DNA from: an uncultured Clostridia bacterium
GTDB taxonomy: Bacteria > Bacillota > Clostridia > Oscillospirales > Acutalibacteraceae
Direction of reading: 5' to 3'
Length of the DNA stretch: 22,090 nt
Assembly: GCA_937898195.1 (NCBI GenBank)
Contig: CALEJD010000089.1
Coordinates: forward strand, 1-22,090
Part shown: in pieces, positions 7,396 to 15,427 of the stretch
How positions within the stretch are numbered: the stretch's first letter is position 1
Layout: the number at the start of each line of letters is the position of its first letter
Program-made: the position numbers and the translations under genes
Notes under the pieces: generated by a model
What the model saw: only the letters and a program-made list of their open reading frames with translations
Told to the model about the DNA's origin: nothing
Databases searched by the model: none

Positions 7396-7932
7396 TTATG
7401 GGTTTGTGCGAGCATCTACAACTGATGTTGTAAATGTAAGAGTATCACTGTATTCAGCAACTGGAACTGCATTCCAAGCATCAAGAGTAATAGCGAGATT
7501 AAGAGTCTTTGTTTCTGCAACAACTGGACCATCTTCAACAGCTGTATCACCTGTAAGTGCATATGGAATTTCATATGTTTTGTCTGTCAAAAGTCCTGTT
7601 GTTGTAAATGTCATCTTATCATTGCCTGCAACATTCACTTTGAGAACATTATACCAAAGAAGTTGTGCATCAACATCATAAGTGATATCTTTTGAGAGAG
7701 TTTCCCAAAAGAGTTTTGTTTCAGCGTCAAAAGTGATTGTATAGCTTTCTGCGTTTTCATCACCTGTTCCGTCACCGTCTACGTCTTTAAGAGTATCTGT
7801 CTTAACAATTGTTTCGCCTGTTTTCTGTGCTGCCATATTTGTTGCATCACCTGAAATTGTTGTTGCAAAAGATGAAAGAGAAAGTGAAGCAAGCATAAGT
7901 ACTGCGAGAACTACTGAAATAATTTTTTTCAT
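7396..7932 (-). CDS. Small secreted pilin-like beta-sandwich protein (paralogue 3) with one DxDxDG loop
   Basis: A 178-residue secreted protein. The signal peptide MKKIISVVLAVLMLASL lacks the cysteine of its neighbours and is probably cut after SSFA. Residues 50-58 form a DVDGDGTGD loop like the calcium sites of the anchored repeat protein. The core reads YTITFDAETKLFWETL, then LKVNVAGNDKMTF, and the end is W-x-A-V-P-V-A-E-Y-S-D-T-L-T-F-T. The FDAETKLFWETL core groups it with the gene at 7947 (YDAQTTLPWETL). AAGGAGGTAAC precedes ATG 7932 and its first bases overlap the TAA stop region of the upstream gene, so translation is closely linked. Role inferred as a structural subunit; the fold is a prediction. 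Confidence 0.82.
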   Translation of the reverse strand: MKKIISVVLAVLMLASLSLSSFATTISGDATNMAAQKTGETIVKTDTLKDVDGDGTGDENAESYTITFDAETKLFWETLSKDITYDVDAQLLWYNVLKVNVAGNDKMTFTTTGLLTDKTYEIPYALTGDTAVEDGPVVAETKTLNLAITLDAWNAVPVAEYSDTLTFTTSVVDARTNP

Positions 7933-7946
7933 TTTATGTTACCTCC

Positions 7947-8459
7947 TTAGTTTGCTGTTTCTACTACTGCTGTGAATGTAAGAACATCTTTATATTCACC
8001 AGCTGGTGCTGAGTTCCACTCTGAAAGAGGGATATCAACACGGAAAGAACCTGTCTTTGCATCAACACAACCAAGAACTGTTGATTCTACTGCATCAACA
8101 CCATTAGCTGCTTTAAGAGAATAATTAAGAGCATATTGTGAAGCGTCAACATGAACCATTTTTGATGTTGCTGATGGAGCAACTGTCACTTTGAGCTGTT
8201 CATTGTAACGAAGGTGTGTTTCTGCTGAATATTCAACAAGAGCAGCGTCGTCGTTAACAAGTGTTTCCCAAGGAAGAGTTGTCTGTGCATCATAAGTTAC
8301 CTCCCAATAAATACCACTTTCGCCATTTGCTTTTGTGTCTGTTGTAATAACATCCTGAGTACCCGCTGTTGTTGTGCCATCAAGAGTTACAGCAAATGCA
8401 GGCAATGCCATTGTAACAAGCATAAGCATTGCTACAACAAGAGAAATCATTTTTTTCAT
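7947..8459 (-). CDS. Small secreted pilin-like beta-sandwich protein (paralogue 2)
   Basis: A 170-residue secreted protein with signal peptide MKKMISLVVAMLMLVTMALPAFA and mature start VTLDGTTT. Core WEVTYDAQTTLPWETL, then QLKVTVAPSATSKMV, and end EWNSAPAGEYKDVLTFTAVV match the family pattern. It is closest to the product at 7396. The ribosome site is AAAGGCGG before ATG 8459, and the gap to the upstream gene is 19 bases. The mature protein has one cysteine (GCVDAKTG), so no intrachain disulfide is expected. It belongs to the surface operon; no database family is recognised from sequence alone. Confidence 0.82.
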   Translation of the reverse strand: MKKMISLVVAMLMLVTMALPAFAVTLDGTTTAGTQDVITTDTKANGESGIYWEVTYDAQTTLPWETLVNDDAALVEYSAETHLRYNEQLKVTVAPSATSKMVHVDASQYALNYSLKAANGVDAVESTVLGCVDAKTGSFRVDIPLSEWNSAPAGEYKDVLTFTAVVETAN

Positions 8460-8478
8460 TATAAAAACCGCCTTTCAA

Positions 8479-8943
8479 TTATTTGTTTACATATTCCATT
8501 GTGAATGTAAGTATATCCTTATATCCACCAGCATTGGCATTGTCCCAATCTCTTTGTTCAACGCTGACTGTAAGTGGGAATACAGAATTATCGTTTGTTT
8601 CTGTAAACTCAACTGCATCAGCAACGCCCAAAACATAAGGAATGTTACCATTGCTACCTACAAATTTTGAGTTATTCTGAGAATCAATTGTAACAACAAC
8701 TTTTTTATCAGGTGCTATTACCATTTTTTCAGCAGAAATCTCACCAATGTCATATTCACCTGTTGTATTCCAAGGAACTGACACATTTGCTGGGAAAGAA
8801 ATTTCAATTTCTTCTGCTCGTGTGGTGGAAATTTCCATTGAACCACTCGTGTTTGCAGGATTCATTGTGCCCGCGTGGACCGGTAGCAATAAGGAGAGCA
8901 ATACTACCGAAACCGCAACAAGCAATGAAATCATTTTTTTCAT
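8479..8943 (-). CDS. Small secreted pilin-like beta-sandwich protein (paralogue 1)
   Basis: A 154-residue secreted protein, the first and shortest of the five paralogues. The ATG at 8943 is preferred over the in-frame ATG at 8949 because AGGAGA abuts the latter and lies 6 bases from the former; it also restores the MKK start of the family. The signal peptide ends PVHA/GTMN. The core IEISFPANVSVPWNTT and the end RDWDNANAGGYKDILTFTMEY resemble most the terminal domain of the 1725-residue protein encoded 43 bases upstream (YEITFPAAVTVPFGET). That similarity and adjacency fit either a partner that contacts the large protein or a duplication of its last domain. Confidence 0.82.
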   Translation of the reverse strand: MKKMISLLVAVSVVLLSLLLPVHAGTMNPANTSGSMEISTTRAEEIEISFPANVSVPWNTTGEYDIGEISAEKMVIAPDKKVVVTIDSQNNSKFVGSNGNIPYVLGVADAVEFTETNDNSVFPLTVSVEQRDWDNANAGGYKDILTFTMEYVNK

Positions 8944-8985
8944 AAGCATTCTCCTTTTTATATTTCAACGAATTTCTTCGTTAAT

Positions 8986-11900
8986 TTATGTGACATCTTC
9001 ACAAGCGACTGTGAATGTGAGTCCTGAGTCAATGTAATCATTGACATAGGCTTGCTTCCACTGGTCTTCTGCAACCTGAACAGTAAAGTTTGTTTTATCT
9101 GTTCCAGTTGTTCCTATACCAGTAATGATTCTATCTGCAAAAGTTGCAGTATAGTTAATTGCTGGAAGTGGGTCAGGAACTGTTACACCTGACGGAAGTT
9201 TTGTTGTATCAATCACCATTGTGCCACCTGTTTCACTTAAAGAAACCGTAAGTTTCTTTGTTGATGGCATAGTGTGAGTAATTGTAATGTCACCGCTTGT
9301 TACGGCGTTTGTTTCCCCAAAAGGAACAGTAACTGCTGCAGGGAATGTGATTTCATAATAAGTCGGAATAGCACCTTTGGTTGAGATATATTTAACAGGT
9401 ATCGTCACTGTATCAAGTACTACTAGGTCTTCACCTGTTAGTCCTGCATCAATATCGTCTGTGTCATACACATTGAATGTTACCGAGCCATTGTAAACCA
9501 AACCTTGTGGAACAGCAGCTGCAGCAGCTGGGTCAACAGAAATTTTCAGAGGCACTCTTGCATTTGTGCTTGTGCCACTATTGTAGAATTCTGCAAGGTC
9601 AATTTCTGTGTCAGCAACAAGTGAACCTGCTGAGAAACTGTTGAAATCAAGGTATGGTGTTCCTGATTCTTGTGTCAGTACAAGGTCTGACACAGCTCTT
9701 AATGTTACTGTTCTGTCAAGTCGTGCTGCAACATAAGACAAATCGACATAAATTGTCTTTTCAAGATTGTCGCTGTCAAGTGTTACACCCGTTACAGAAA
9801 TATCTGTGCCACTTGTTTCTGCATCCATAACTACTACATCCGCCGCAGCAAAAAGAGCTATGATGTCTTGTTCAAGCTGATAAAGCTCTTCTATGTTGTA
9901 ATATGCTGGGAGAAACGCATTATATTCACCAAGCAAGTCTTCAATTTCTTGAAGTTCAGTTTCATTAAATGGTTCTTTATTTGTAATTTTGCGCGCTGCA
10001 GTTTCATAAGCGGTTTGCATATCTTTCTTGAAATTAAGAATACCACCATTAACGTCAATTGTACCATCTTCGTTAAGGTCATATTGCTCTGTATTCTTTA
10101 AGAAATATGTAAGACCACGGGATGTGTTTGTAAGCTGTGGATATATTGAACCGTCATCAATACAAATCTTAGAGAAATACTGTAATGGTTTATATTCTGT
10201 ATCCCAGAAGTTTTGAACATCGTCTCTCTCAGCAATGCTTACAAAGTTGCCAATTGTATTTCCGTTACTATCCTTTTTAACATGATACTCACTGGCTAAC
10301 TTTGGAAGGAAAGCCCTAGCTTCACCCAAGATATTTTCAAGAGTTACTGATAAACGCATTGCCATATTATAGGCATTCAAAAATCCTGTTTTATCAGCAA
10401 TTTCACCTTTTTGTGTTGCTGAGAATCGTCTATAACCAAAGTTGTAATAATCCTTGATTTCCTGTGCTAATTCAGGAGTAATTCCCATTGTAGAATAATT
10501 AACAGAACCATTAGTGAATCTAGGTTCTGGAATATCAAAATTCTCACCAGAAACTGATGAATTCTTAATAACATCAGGAAGACTTGCTACAAAAGTATTA
10601 AACTGGTCAACTGTATATAATGCTGTTTCAAGTGTTTCAGTACCATTTACAATTCGTTGATATTTATCAAGAGTTGCTTTAGCATCTGCAACCATTGTTT
10701 TCTGATAATCCGGAAGTGCACTGTGAAGTGCTAATGCTTCATCTATCTTTGTAGCTCTGTTTGCTTCGTCATAAATATCAATTGCGGCAACTGCATTTTC
10801 AAAGTTCTTTGCAGGAAGTGATTTAGCGCCAAATGTTTCAGCATATGACTTGTATGTATGTGTCGCATAGCCTGCTGGGTCATAAGTGAAACCGACGTTA
10901 TCGATTGTAAATGATTTTTCGTCAAGTGAATTTCCGTTAGCCCCACCTATACAGAACTGAATTGCATAAATATTGTTAAGCCACGTGGATTTGCCGTCAA
11001 GCTTTTGCTCATCGTACCAAGCATTCTTAACCTTAACATGATATAAAGGAACCATGAGATAACCTTTATAACCATTCAAACCATTTGGCATTTCATCGCC
11101 CCATTCTGTATTCGGAGACGATGTAAAACACCACTGGCTTGTTGTATGGTTAATAACCCATTCACCTGTGTTTGGGTTTAGAATAGAATAATTCCAATGC
11201 TTTCGTTGATAAGCCTCTTTGTTTTCAAGACCCTCTAAAATATATCCCTCAGAAGCACCCATATTTACACGAGCTTTGATTGGCGTACCATTTTCATCAC
11301 TTGTATAAATATTTGTTGTGAAATAGAAATTTTCAAGTTCTGAAAAGTCAACATAGAAAATCAGTGATAAACCGATTGATTCACTTCCGTTAGAATTTTC
11401 TGTTGAAAAAGAACCTAAATTATCAAGACCTGCTTTGTTGTTTTGGAACTCAGTCCAGTTTGCTGAATCCTTACCATGTCTTGCAATTGTAACTGTATGG
11501 AACACACCATCTTGATTGTCAGCAGTAAAAGCACTATCAATATTCATTGTAGCCGCATGAGTATTATGATATCCATTGTCAGTAACGGTTACAGATGATG
11601 CGTTATAATTGAGCTTACCATCCATTATTTCTTCATCATCTTGACCATCGGTAGGAGAATAACCATAATCGGCTTCGTTTGTGATGTTAATGCTACCATT
11701 AGTTGTATATGTCACAAGACCTTTTGTATGGCGCCAGCTGTTTGCCATAGTAAAGATGTTATTATCCGGGTCGTGTGTACCCATTGAAACGCCATCTACA
11801 CTCTTATAAGCTGCTGAATAAGCATCTTTGTTGTCTTCAAGTTTCCAACCCTTAGTACCAAGTTCCTGATTTTCAAAGTCGTTATATGTAATATACGGAT

Positions 11901-14163
11901 AGTCCGCAAGTTGTTGACCAACAATGAACTCATCTTCTGTTTTTTCAGTACCTTCAAGAAGTGCTAAATATTGAAGAATTTTTTCTTCTTCAGCCTTACC
12001 TAACATTTCAAGCTGGCCAAGATTCAAACGAGAGTATGCTTTCCAGATTCTAACGATTTGTGAACGGAGAGCCTCACTTACTGATGTTATGTTTTCAGGT
12101 GCAGGGAGTTTTTCCATAGCACGAACAACAAGTGGAACAAGCTCGTCCTTATCTGCATTAGCACTGCCTATTGTTCCTTCCTGCACGCAAGCATCATAAG
12201 CAGCCCAAGCTTTTTCCCAGGAGTCTCTGCCAAGTTTTGAAGCTGCCGCTGCAAGACCTATGCCGTCACCATCGTCAGTCCTTTCAAGAGATAAGAAATT
12301 AGTATCTCTACCCTTTGAAGAATAAATCTGTCTATATGTTTCAATCAAATCGAGAATATAGTTGATTTCACGATAGTCAGCCCAGTCTGGGTCTTCTATA
12401 TATTTATCAATCTCATCAAAAATAATTCTGGAAAGTTCAAGTTCTTCATTGTAATAAGTCTTCATAGGACTTCCTGTACTTGGGTTTCCATCGAGAGAGT
12501 TTTCTGTATAAGCACCACCGTCTGTACGATAGAAGAAAATATTATCAACATAAAAACTGTTCTGAAGACTATCTGTTGAGCAGTTTTCATAAGAGAATCC
12601 CATTGTTTTTAAGTCTTCAATTGCACGATATGTATCAGCGTTTCTTGTTATTGTGCCTGCTGCAATATTAACCGTTGCTCGCTTTGAAGCTGCTTCACCA
12701 CTTGTTTGGGTATATAAACCATCATCACTATCTGCACCAACAGCTGCCGCTGGCATATAGCCAACATCCCAACCATCCATTTGATTGTGATACACACCAA
12801 GTTTTTTGTGTTCAGCGCAGTTAAATCTACGGAACTGGAGCATCAATGCTTCTGTAATGGGAGTACCTGCAGGGTCTGCTAAAATTGCCGGAGAAATCTT
12901 CAAACTTGCAACATGAGCATCCCCGTTTGCCTGTGTTATTGGTCTAAGGTTATTACTACTTTCAAAAGGATTAAGGGTTGATGCTACAACCTGGTCTCTT
13001 ACATCAACTCCCAAATTAGAGTTTGTTGTTGTGACATACCTGTCTTCTGTTGAACAAAAGAACTCAACAGGAATTCGAACATACCCCTTAAAGTTTGCAA
13101 GGTCAATAGTTCCGTTAGTCATCATTACCTTATCCCAGCCAGCATCTTCGCGCTGAACATATACATAAGGTGTCTCTCCCGTGTATCCACTATAGGTAGT
13201 ACCTTTTGTCGAGTAATGAATAACCTCATTTTCCGCTACTTCAATATCAACACCATTTCCTTTACCTAAAATGGTCTTACATTGAGCACCGAGATTAAAT
13301 GCCAATCCCTGAATGTTTACATTTGAAAAATCGAGCCAGTACCAAACTTCTTCAGCACCCTTGAAGTCCCATGTTTCACGAGAATATGATGTATAGAAAG
13401 TTTGTGTACCACTTGGTATATCATTCATAATAAAACGAAGTGCCGATGTGTCACCAACATTATCGGTAAGGTCTTCCGTACCTGCTTCAGCAGCAGGCCC
13501 CATATAGAGAAGCGCATTACCTGTTGTTGTTGCAGTATTATCAGAATTTGTCTCTCCGTCAAATGTTGCCATTTCACGAACAGCTGTATTACTTGTTGAA
13601 AATCCTTCAAATTTTTCAGGATCCAAGCTGATTGCGGGAATATCTGAAACAGTTGTATACATTGACTGTGAGAACCAACCTTCTGAGTCAACTGCAGTAA
13701 TTGTAACACTATAACGATTATTCTCAAGGTCAATTTCACCAATGTCAGCAGCCTTAAATGTTGCTGATGTGCCAGTTACCTTAATTGTTTTGATAACAGA
13801 ATCTTGATGCACCTTATTCTTTGCGCCCATATCAACAAGTTCAAGAATATAGAAATCAATAGGAATATCATCTCGCAATATTCTTTCATCATCTGTAATT
13901 TTTCCGTCATCTGCAATTTCCGTCAGATACTCAGCATATGAAGCACCTAATCCAGCCGCAGGGAATTTTACCTGAACATTGCCCTCTTCATCAAGCCATG
14001 CATCAGCACCCTGTTTAATAGCCTCATCACTAAAATATGGCGCAGGGTCATATTTATCTGGGTCATCTTCTGCACCCACCATCATAAATGGTATTGATGT
14101 AATTACCATTACCATAGCGAGTACAAGGGCTATGCACTTTTTGGAAGTTAATTTTTTCTTCAT
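8986..14163 (-). CDS. Giant secreted multidomain protein (1725 aa) ending in a pilin-like domain; candidate adhesin
   Basis: Signal peptide 1-31 (cut near VGA/EDD). Residues about 55-180 form an Ig/FN3-like domain ending YSVTITAVDSEGW. Two related beta-sandwich modules, possibly carbohydrate-binding-like, span about 215-548 and 757-1096. Both carry W/Y-x-DF, then F/Y-KGY-x-x-(I/V)P, and end NSFYVDNIFF and KSFTIDNVGF. Each is followed by a long helical segment (about 570-750 and 1115-1440). Residues 1362-1370 (DLNEDGTID) make a calcium-loop-like motif. Residues 1450-1594 are another beta-rich region, and 1597-1725 match the five small secreted proteins. No catalytic motif, LPXTG, SLH or membrane helix is seen at the C-terminus. 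AAGGGAGAT precedes ATG 14163. It is the second gene of the operon. Ligand binding is inferred from domain style only. Confidence 0.85.
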   Translation of the reverse strand: MKKKLTSKKCIALVLAMVMVITSIPFMMVGAEDDPDKYDPAPYFSDEAIKQGADAWLDEEGNVQVKFPAAGLGASYAEYLTEIADDGKITDDERILRDDIPIDFYILELVDMGAKNKVHQDSVIKTIKVTGTSATFKAADIGEIDLENNRYSVTITAVDSEGWFSQSMYTTVSDIPAISLDPEKFEGFSTSNTAVREMATFDGETNSDNTATTTGNALLYMGPAAEAGTEDLTDNVGDTSALRFIMNDIPSGTQTFYTSYSRETWDFKGAEEVWYWLDFSNVNIQGLAFNLGAQCKTILGKGNGVDIEVAENEVIHYSTKGTTYSGYTGETPYVYVQREDAGWDKVMMTNGTIDLANFKGYVRIPVEFFCSTEDRYVTTTNSNLGVDVRDQVVASTLNPFESSNNLRPITQANGDAHVASLKISPAILADPAGTPITEALMLQFRRFNCAEHKKLGVYHNQMDGWDVGYMPAAAVGADSDDGLYTQTSGEAASKRATVNIAAGTITRNADTYRAIEDLKTMGFSYENCSTDSLQNSFYVDNIFFYRTDGGAYTENSLDGNPSTGSPMKTYYNEELELSRIIFDEIDKYIEDPDWADYREINYILDLIETYRQIYSSKGRDTNFLSLERTDDGDGIGLAAAASKLGRDSWEKAWAAYDACVQEGTIGSANADKDELVPLVVRAMEKLPAPENITSVSEALRSQIVRIWKAYSRLNLGQLEMLGKAEEEKILQYLALLEGTEKTEDEFIVGQQLADYPYITYNDFENQELGTKGWKLEDNKDAYSAAYKSVDGVSMGTHDPDNNIFTMANSWRHTKGLVTYTTNGSINITNEADYGYSPTDGQDDEEIMDGKLNYNASSVTVTDNGYHNTHAATMNIDSAFTADNQDGVFHTVTIARHGKDSANWTEFQNNKAGLDNLGSFSTENSNGSESIGLSLIFYVDFSELENFYFTTNIYTSDENGTPIKARVNMGASEGYILEGLENKEAYQRKHWNYSILNPNTGEWVINHTTSQWCFTSSPNTEWGDEMPNGLNGYKGYLMVPLYHVKVKNAWYDEQKLDGKSTWLNNIYAIQFCIGGANGNSLDEKSFTIDNVGFTYDPAGYATHTYKSYAETFGAKSLPAKNFENAVAAIDIYDEANRATKIDEALALHSALPDYQKTMVADAKATLDKYQRIVNGTETLETALYTVDQFNTFVASLPDVIKNSSVSGENFDIPEPRFTNGSVNYSTMGITPELAQEIKDYYNFGYRRFSATQKGEIADKTGFLNAYNMAMRLSVTLENILGEARAFLPKLASEYHVKKDSNGNTIGNFVSIAERDDVQNFWDTEYKPLQYFSKICIDDGSIYPQLTNTSRGLTYFLKNTEQYDLNEDGTIDVNGGILNFKKDMQTAYETAARKITNKEPFNETELQEIEDLLGEYNAFLPAYYNIEELYQLEQDIIALFAAADVVVMDAETSGTDISVTGVTLDSDNLEKTIYVDLSYVAARLDRTVTLRAVSDLVLTQESGTPYLDFNSFSAGSLVADTEIDLAEFYNSGTSTNARVPLKISVDPAAAAAVPQGLVYNGSVTFNVYDTDDIDAGLTGEDLVVLDTVTIPVKYISTKGAIPTYYEITFPAAVTVPFGETNAVTSGDITITHTMPSTKKLTVSLSETGGTMVIDTTKLPSGVTVPDPLPAINYTATFADRIITGIGTTGTDKTNFTVQVAEDQWKQAYVNDYIDSGLTFTVACEDVT

Positions 14164-14215
14164 ACCAATCTCCCTTTCTTATAAAGGTTATATAATTAAG
14201 TGTTAATTCTAAATA

Positions 14216-15037
14216 TTATTCAGCAATAATCTTTGTTGAGATGACCATATTGTTGAGCTTTGTTCTTGCCTGGTCATATGAATAAGGTTGTTCGTGAACA
14301 AGAACCTTATATTCGCCTGCATCTAACGGACGAAGAAGTGAGAATTTTGAAATTGAATATCCTGGTTGGACAAGTTGTGATTGATAAATCATCTCATCAC
14401 CACTATCAATTGCACCGTCTTCGTTTTTATCAATATAAATTGTAAACTGCATAAAGCAGATATCTTTATTCTTTTCTGAGTTTGAAAGGATAAAATTCTG
14501 TTCTTTTTGACCCGCCTTAAGTCGCATTTCAACAATACCCGTTGCAGTAACTCGTGCGGTTGAAACATCTGCTTTTTCAGGTAGGTCCAACTGCCCCAAT
14601 CCCTGTTGCTGATTCTCATCAAGAACGAATGGTGGTGCAGTTGTTGGTTCTTCTGGTTCACCGCCAGTTTTAATTGCATATGTAATTCCGAAAATTAAAC
14701 CTGCAAGAGCAAGGATACCCACAAGAATCAAAAGAATCAATGCAAGAATATTATCTTTTTTAACTGCGATAAACGAACCCGATTCAAGTTCAATATAACC
14801 TATTGTTTTGTATCTAGCAGAGGATGTTGGTTTATAAACAGTTTCTTCTACATCATTTACTGCGATTGTGCCAATTTCATCTTTACCATAAGACAACTGA
14901 CCGACAACACGAATACCACCATCAGGGTAAAGAGCTTTCATCTCTTTAACGGTATAATACCCAATTTCAAACCCTGTATCTTTGTTATAATATGATTCTG
15001 TATAGTCGTTACCGTTTTTAATCATAAATATTGCCAA
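14216..15037 (-). CDS. Single-pass membrane protein with extracellular beta domain and EF-hand-like loop
   Basis: A 273-residue protein, the first gene of the surface operon. Residues 1-95 carry no signal peptide and are presumably cytoplasmic (GYYTVKEMKALYPDGGIRVVG). A transmembrane helix spans about 96-121. A Pro/Thr/Glu-rich linker (125-140) leads to an outer beta domain (about 160-273). This contains an EF-hand-like loop at 203-214 (D-x-N-x-D-G-x-I-D-x-x-D), then EMIYQSQLVQPGYSI and a LDAGEYKVLVH strand, a pattern of small Gram-positive beta-sandwich proteins. The start is TTG at 15037, 8 bases after AGGAGG; the next ATG is four codons inside and too far from it. Being first in the operon, it could be an assembly platform, base or sensor; none of this is proven. 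Confidence 0.8.
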   Translation of the reverse strand: MAIFMIKNGNDYTESYYNKDTGFEIGYYTVKEMKALYPDGGIRVVGQLSYGKDEIGTIAVNDVEETVYKPTSSARYKTIGYIELESGSFIAVKKDNILALILLILVGILALAGLIFGITYAIKTGGEPEEPTTAPPFVLDENQQQGLGQLDLPEKADVSTARVTATGIVEMRLKAGQKEQNFILSNSEKNKDICFMQFTIYIDKNEDGAIDSGDEMIYQSQLVQPGYSISKFSLLRPLDAGEYKVLVHEQPYSYDQARTKLNNMVISTKIIAE

Positions 15038-15083
15038 AACAGTATCCTCCTAAAAAATGAATATATTTATAGATAATACTACT

Positions 15084-15125
15084 ATTATATCAAAATATTT
15101 TACTATACTTTCTGATTATTGTCAA
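15084..15125 (-). promoter_or_regulatory. Promoter of the surface-protein operon, with shared palindrome-like site at the -35
   Basis: Minus-strand -35 TTGACA (15125-15120), 17-base spacer, -10 TAAAAT (15102-15097). A further TATAAT sits at 15089-15084 without a clear -35. The plus-strand 15-mer GATTATTGTCAATAT, which includes the -35, recurs at 21020-21034 in the regulator region. Confidence 0.8.
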
Positions 15126-15146
15126 TATAACTATAATAAAAAAAGT

Positions 15147-15183
15147 ATAAAAAAACCACGAAAATTCAACAAATTTCGTGGGT
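15147..15183 (-). terminator. Second terminator between tRNA-Leu and the surface operon
   Basis: An 8-bp stem CCACGAAA / TTTCGTGG (15181-15174 with 15163-15156) with a 10-base loop is followed on the minus strand by GTTTTTTT. It backs up the tRNA terminator and insulates the operon promoter. Confidence 0.75.
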
Positions 15184-15223
15184 TAAATCTATAATTGGAA
15201 TATTTATATGTTAATGAAAAAGT

Positions 15224-15257
15224 AAAAATCCCGAACACTTTCGCATTCGGGATTTTT
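15224..15257 (-). terminator. Rho-independent terminator of tRNA-Leu
   Basis: Stem ATCCCGAA / TTCGGGAT (15253-15246 with 15235-15228), extended by A-T pairs, 10-base loop, then TTTTTAC on the minus strand, directly after the CCA end of the tRNA. Confidence 0.9.
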
Positions 15258-15343
15258 GGTGCCGGTGACCGGGGTCGAACCGGTACGGTATCGCTACCAC
15301 TGGATTTTGAGTCCAGCACGTCTGCCAATTCCATCACACCGGC
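15257..15343 (-). tRNA. tRNA-Leu (anticodon CAA), 87 nt including encoded CCA
   Basis: On the minus strand the acceptor stem GCCGGTG pairs with CACCGGC followed by A-CCA. The anticodon stem CTGGA/TCCAG holds loop CTCAAAA, giving anticodon CAA, which reads UUG. The T arm is ACCGG-TTCGACC-CCGGT. The long variable arm (TGGTAGCGATACCG region) is that of a class II leucine tRNA. Confidence 0.97.
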
Positions 15344-15360
15344 AAATATTCAACTTTGAT

Positions 15361-15389
15361 ATTATATGAAATTATTTTTAAAATGTCAA
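15361..15389 (-). promoter_or_regulatory. Consensus promoter of tRNA-Leu
   Basis: Minus-strand TTGACA (15389-15384), 17-base spacer, TATAAT (15366-15361): a perfect match to the housekeeping consensus, 17 bases before the mature tRNA 5' end. Confidence 0.9.
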
Positions 15390-15390
15390 T

Positions 15391-15422
15391 AGAAAAGGGA
15401 ACATTAATTTAAATGTTCCCTT
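15391..15422 (-). terminator. Rho-independent terminator of the metF-radC operon
   Basis: A perfect 11-bp stem AAGGGAACATT / AATGTTCCCTT (15422-15412 with 15405-15395), 6-base loop, then TTCTATTG. It starts 5 bases after the radC stop and abuts the tRNA -35. Confidence 0.88.
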
Positions 15423-15427
15423 AAAAA

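Noticed and set aside
6357..8943. WxL-type cell-wall-binding domains in the small secreted proteins
   Set aside because: The terminal Y-x-D-x-L-T-F-T strand resembles the second WxL motif, but the W-x-L core and the conserved PNYVQ-type stretch are absent.
14164..14215. Internal promoter for the giant-protein gene
   Set aside because: Only AT-rich sequence without a paired -35 and -10; the gene is more simply read from the promoter at 15097-15125.
15131..15337. Reading frame of 68 codons beginning MMELADVLDSKSSGSD on the minus strand
   Set aside because: It is the translation of the tRNA-Leu gene and its terminators, a known type of false gene call.
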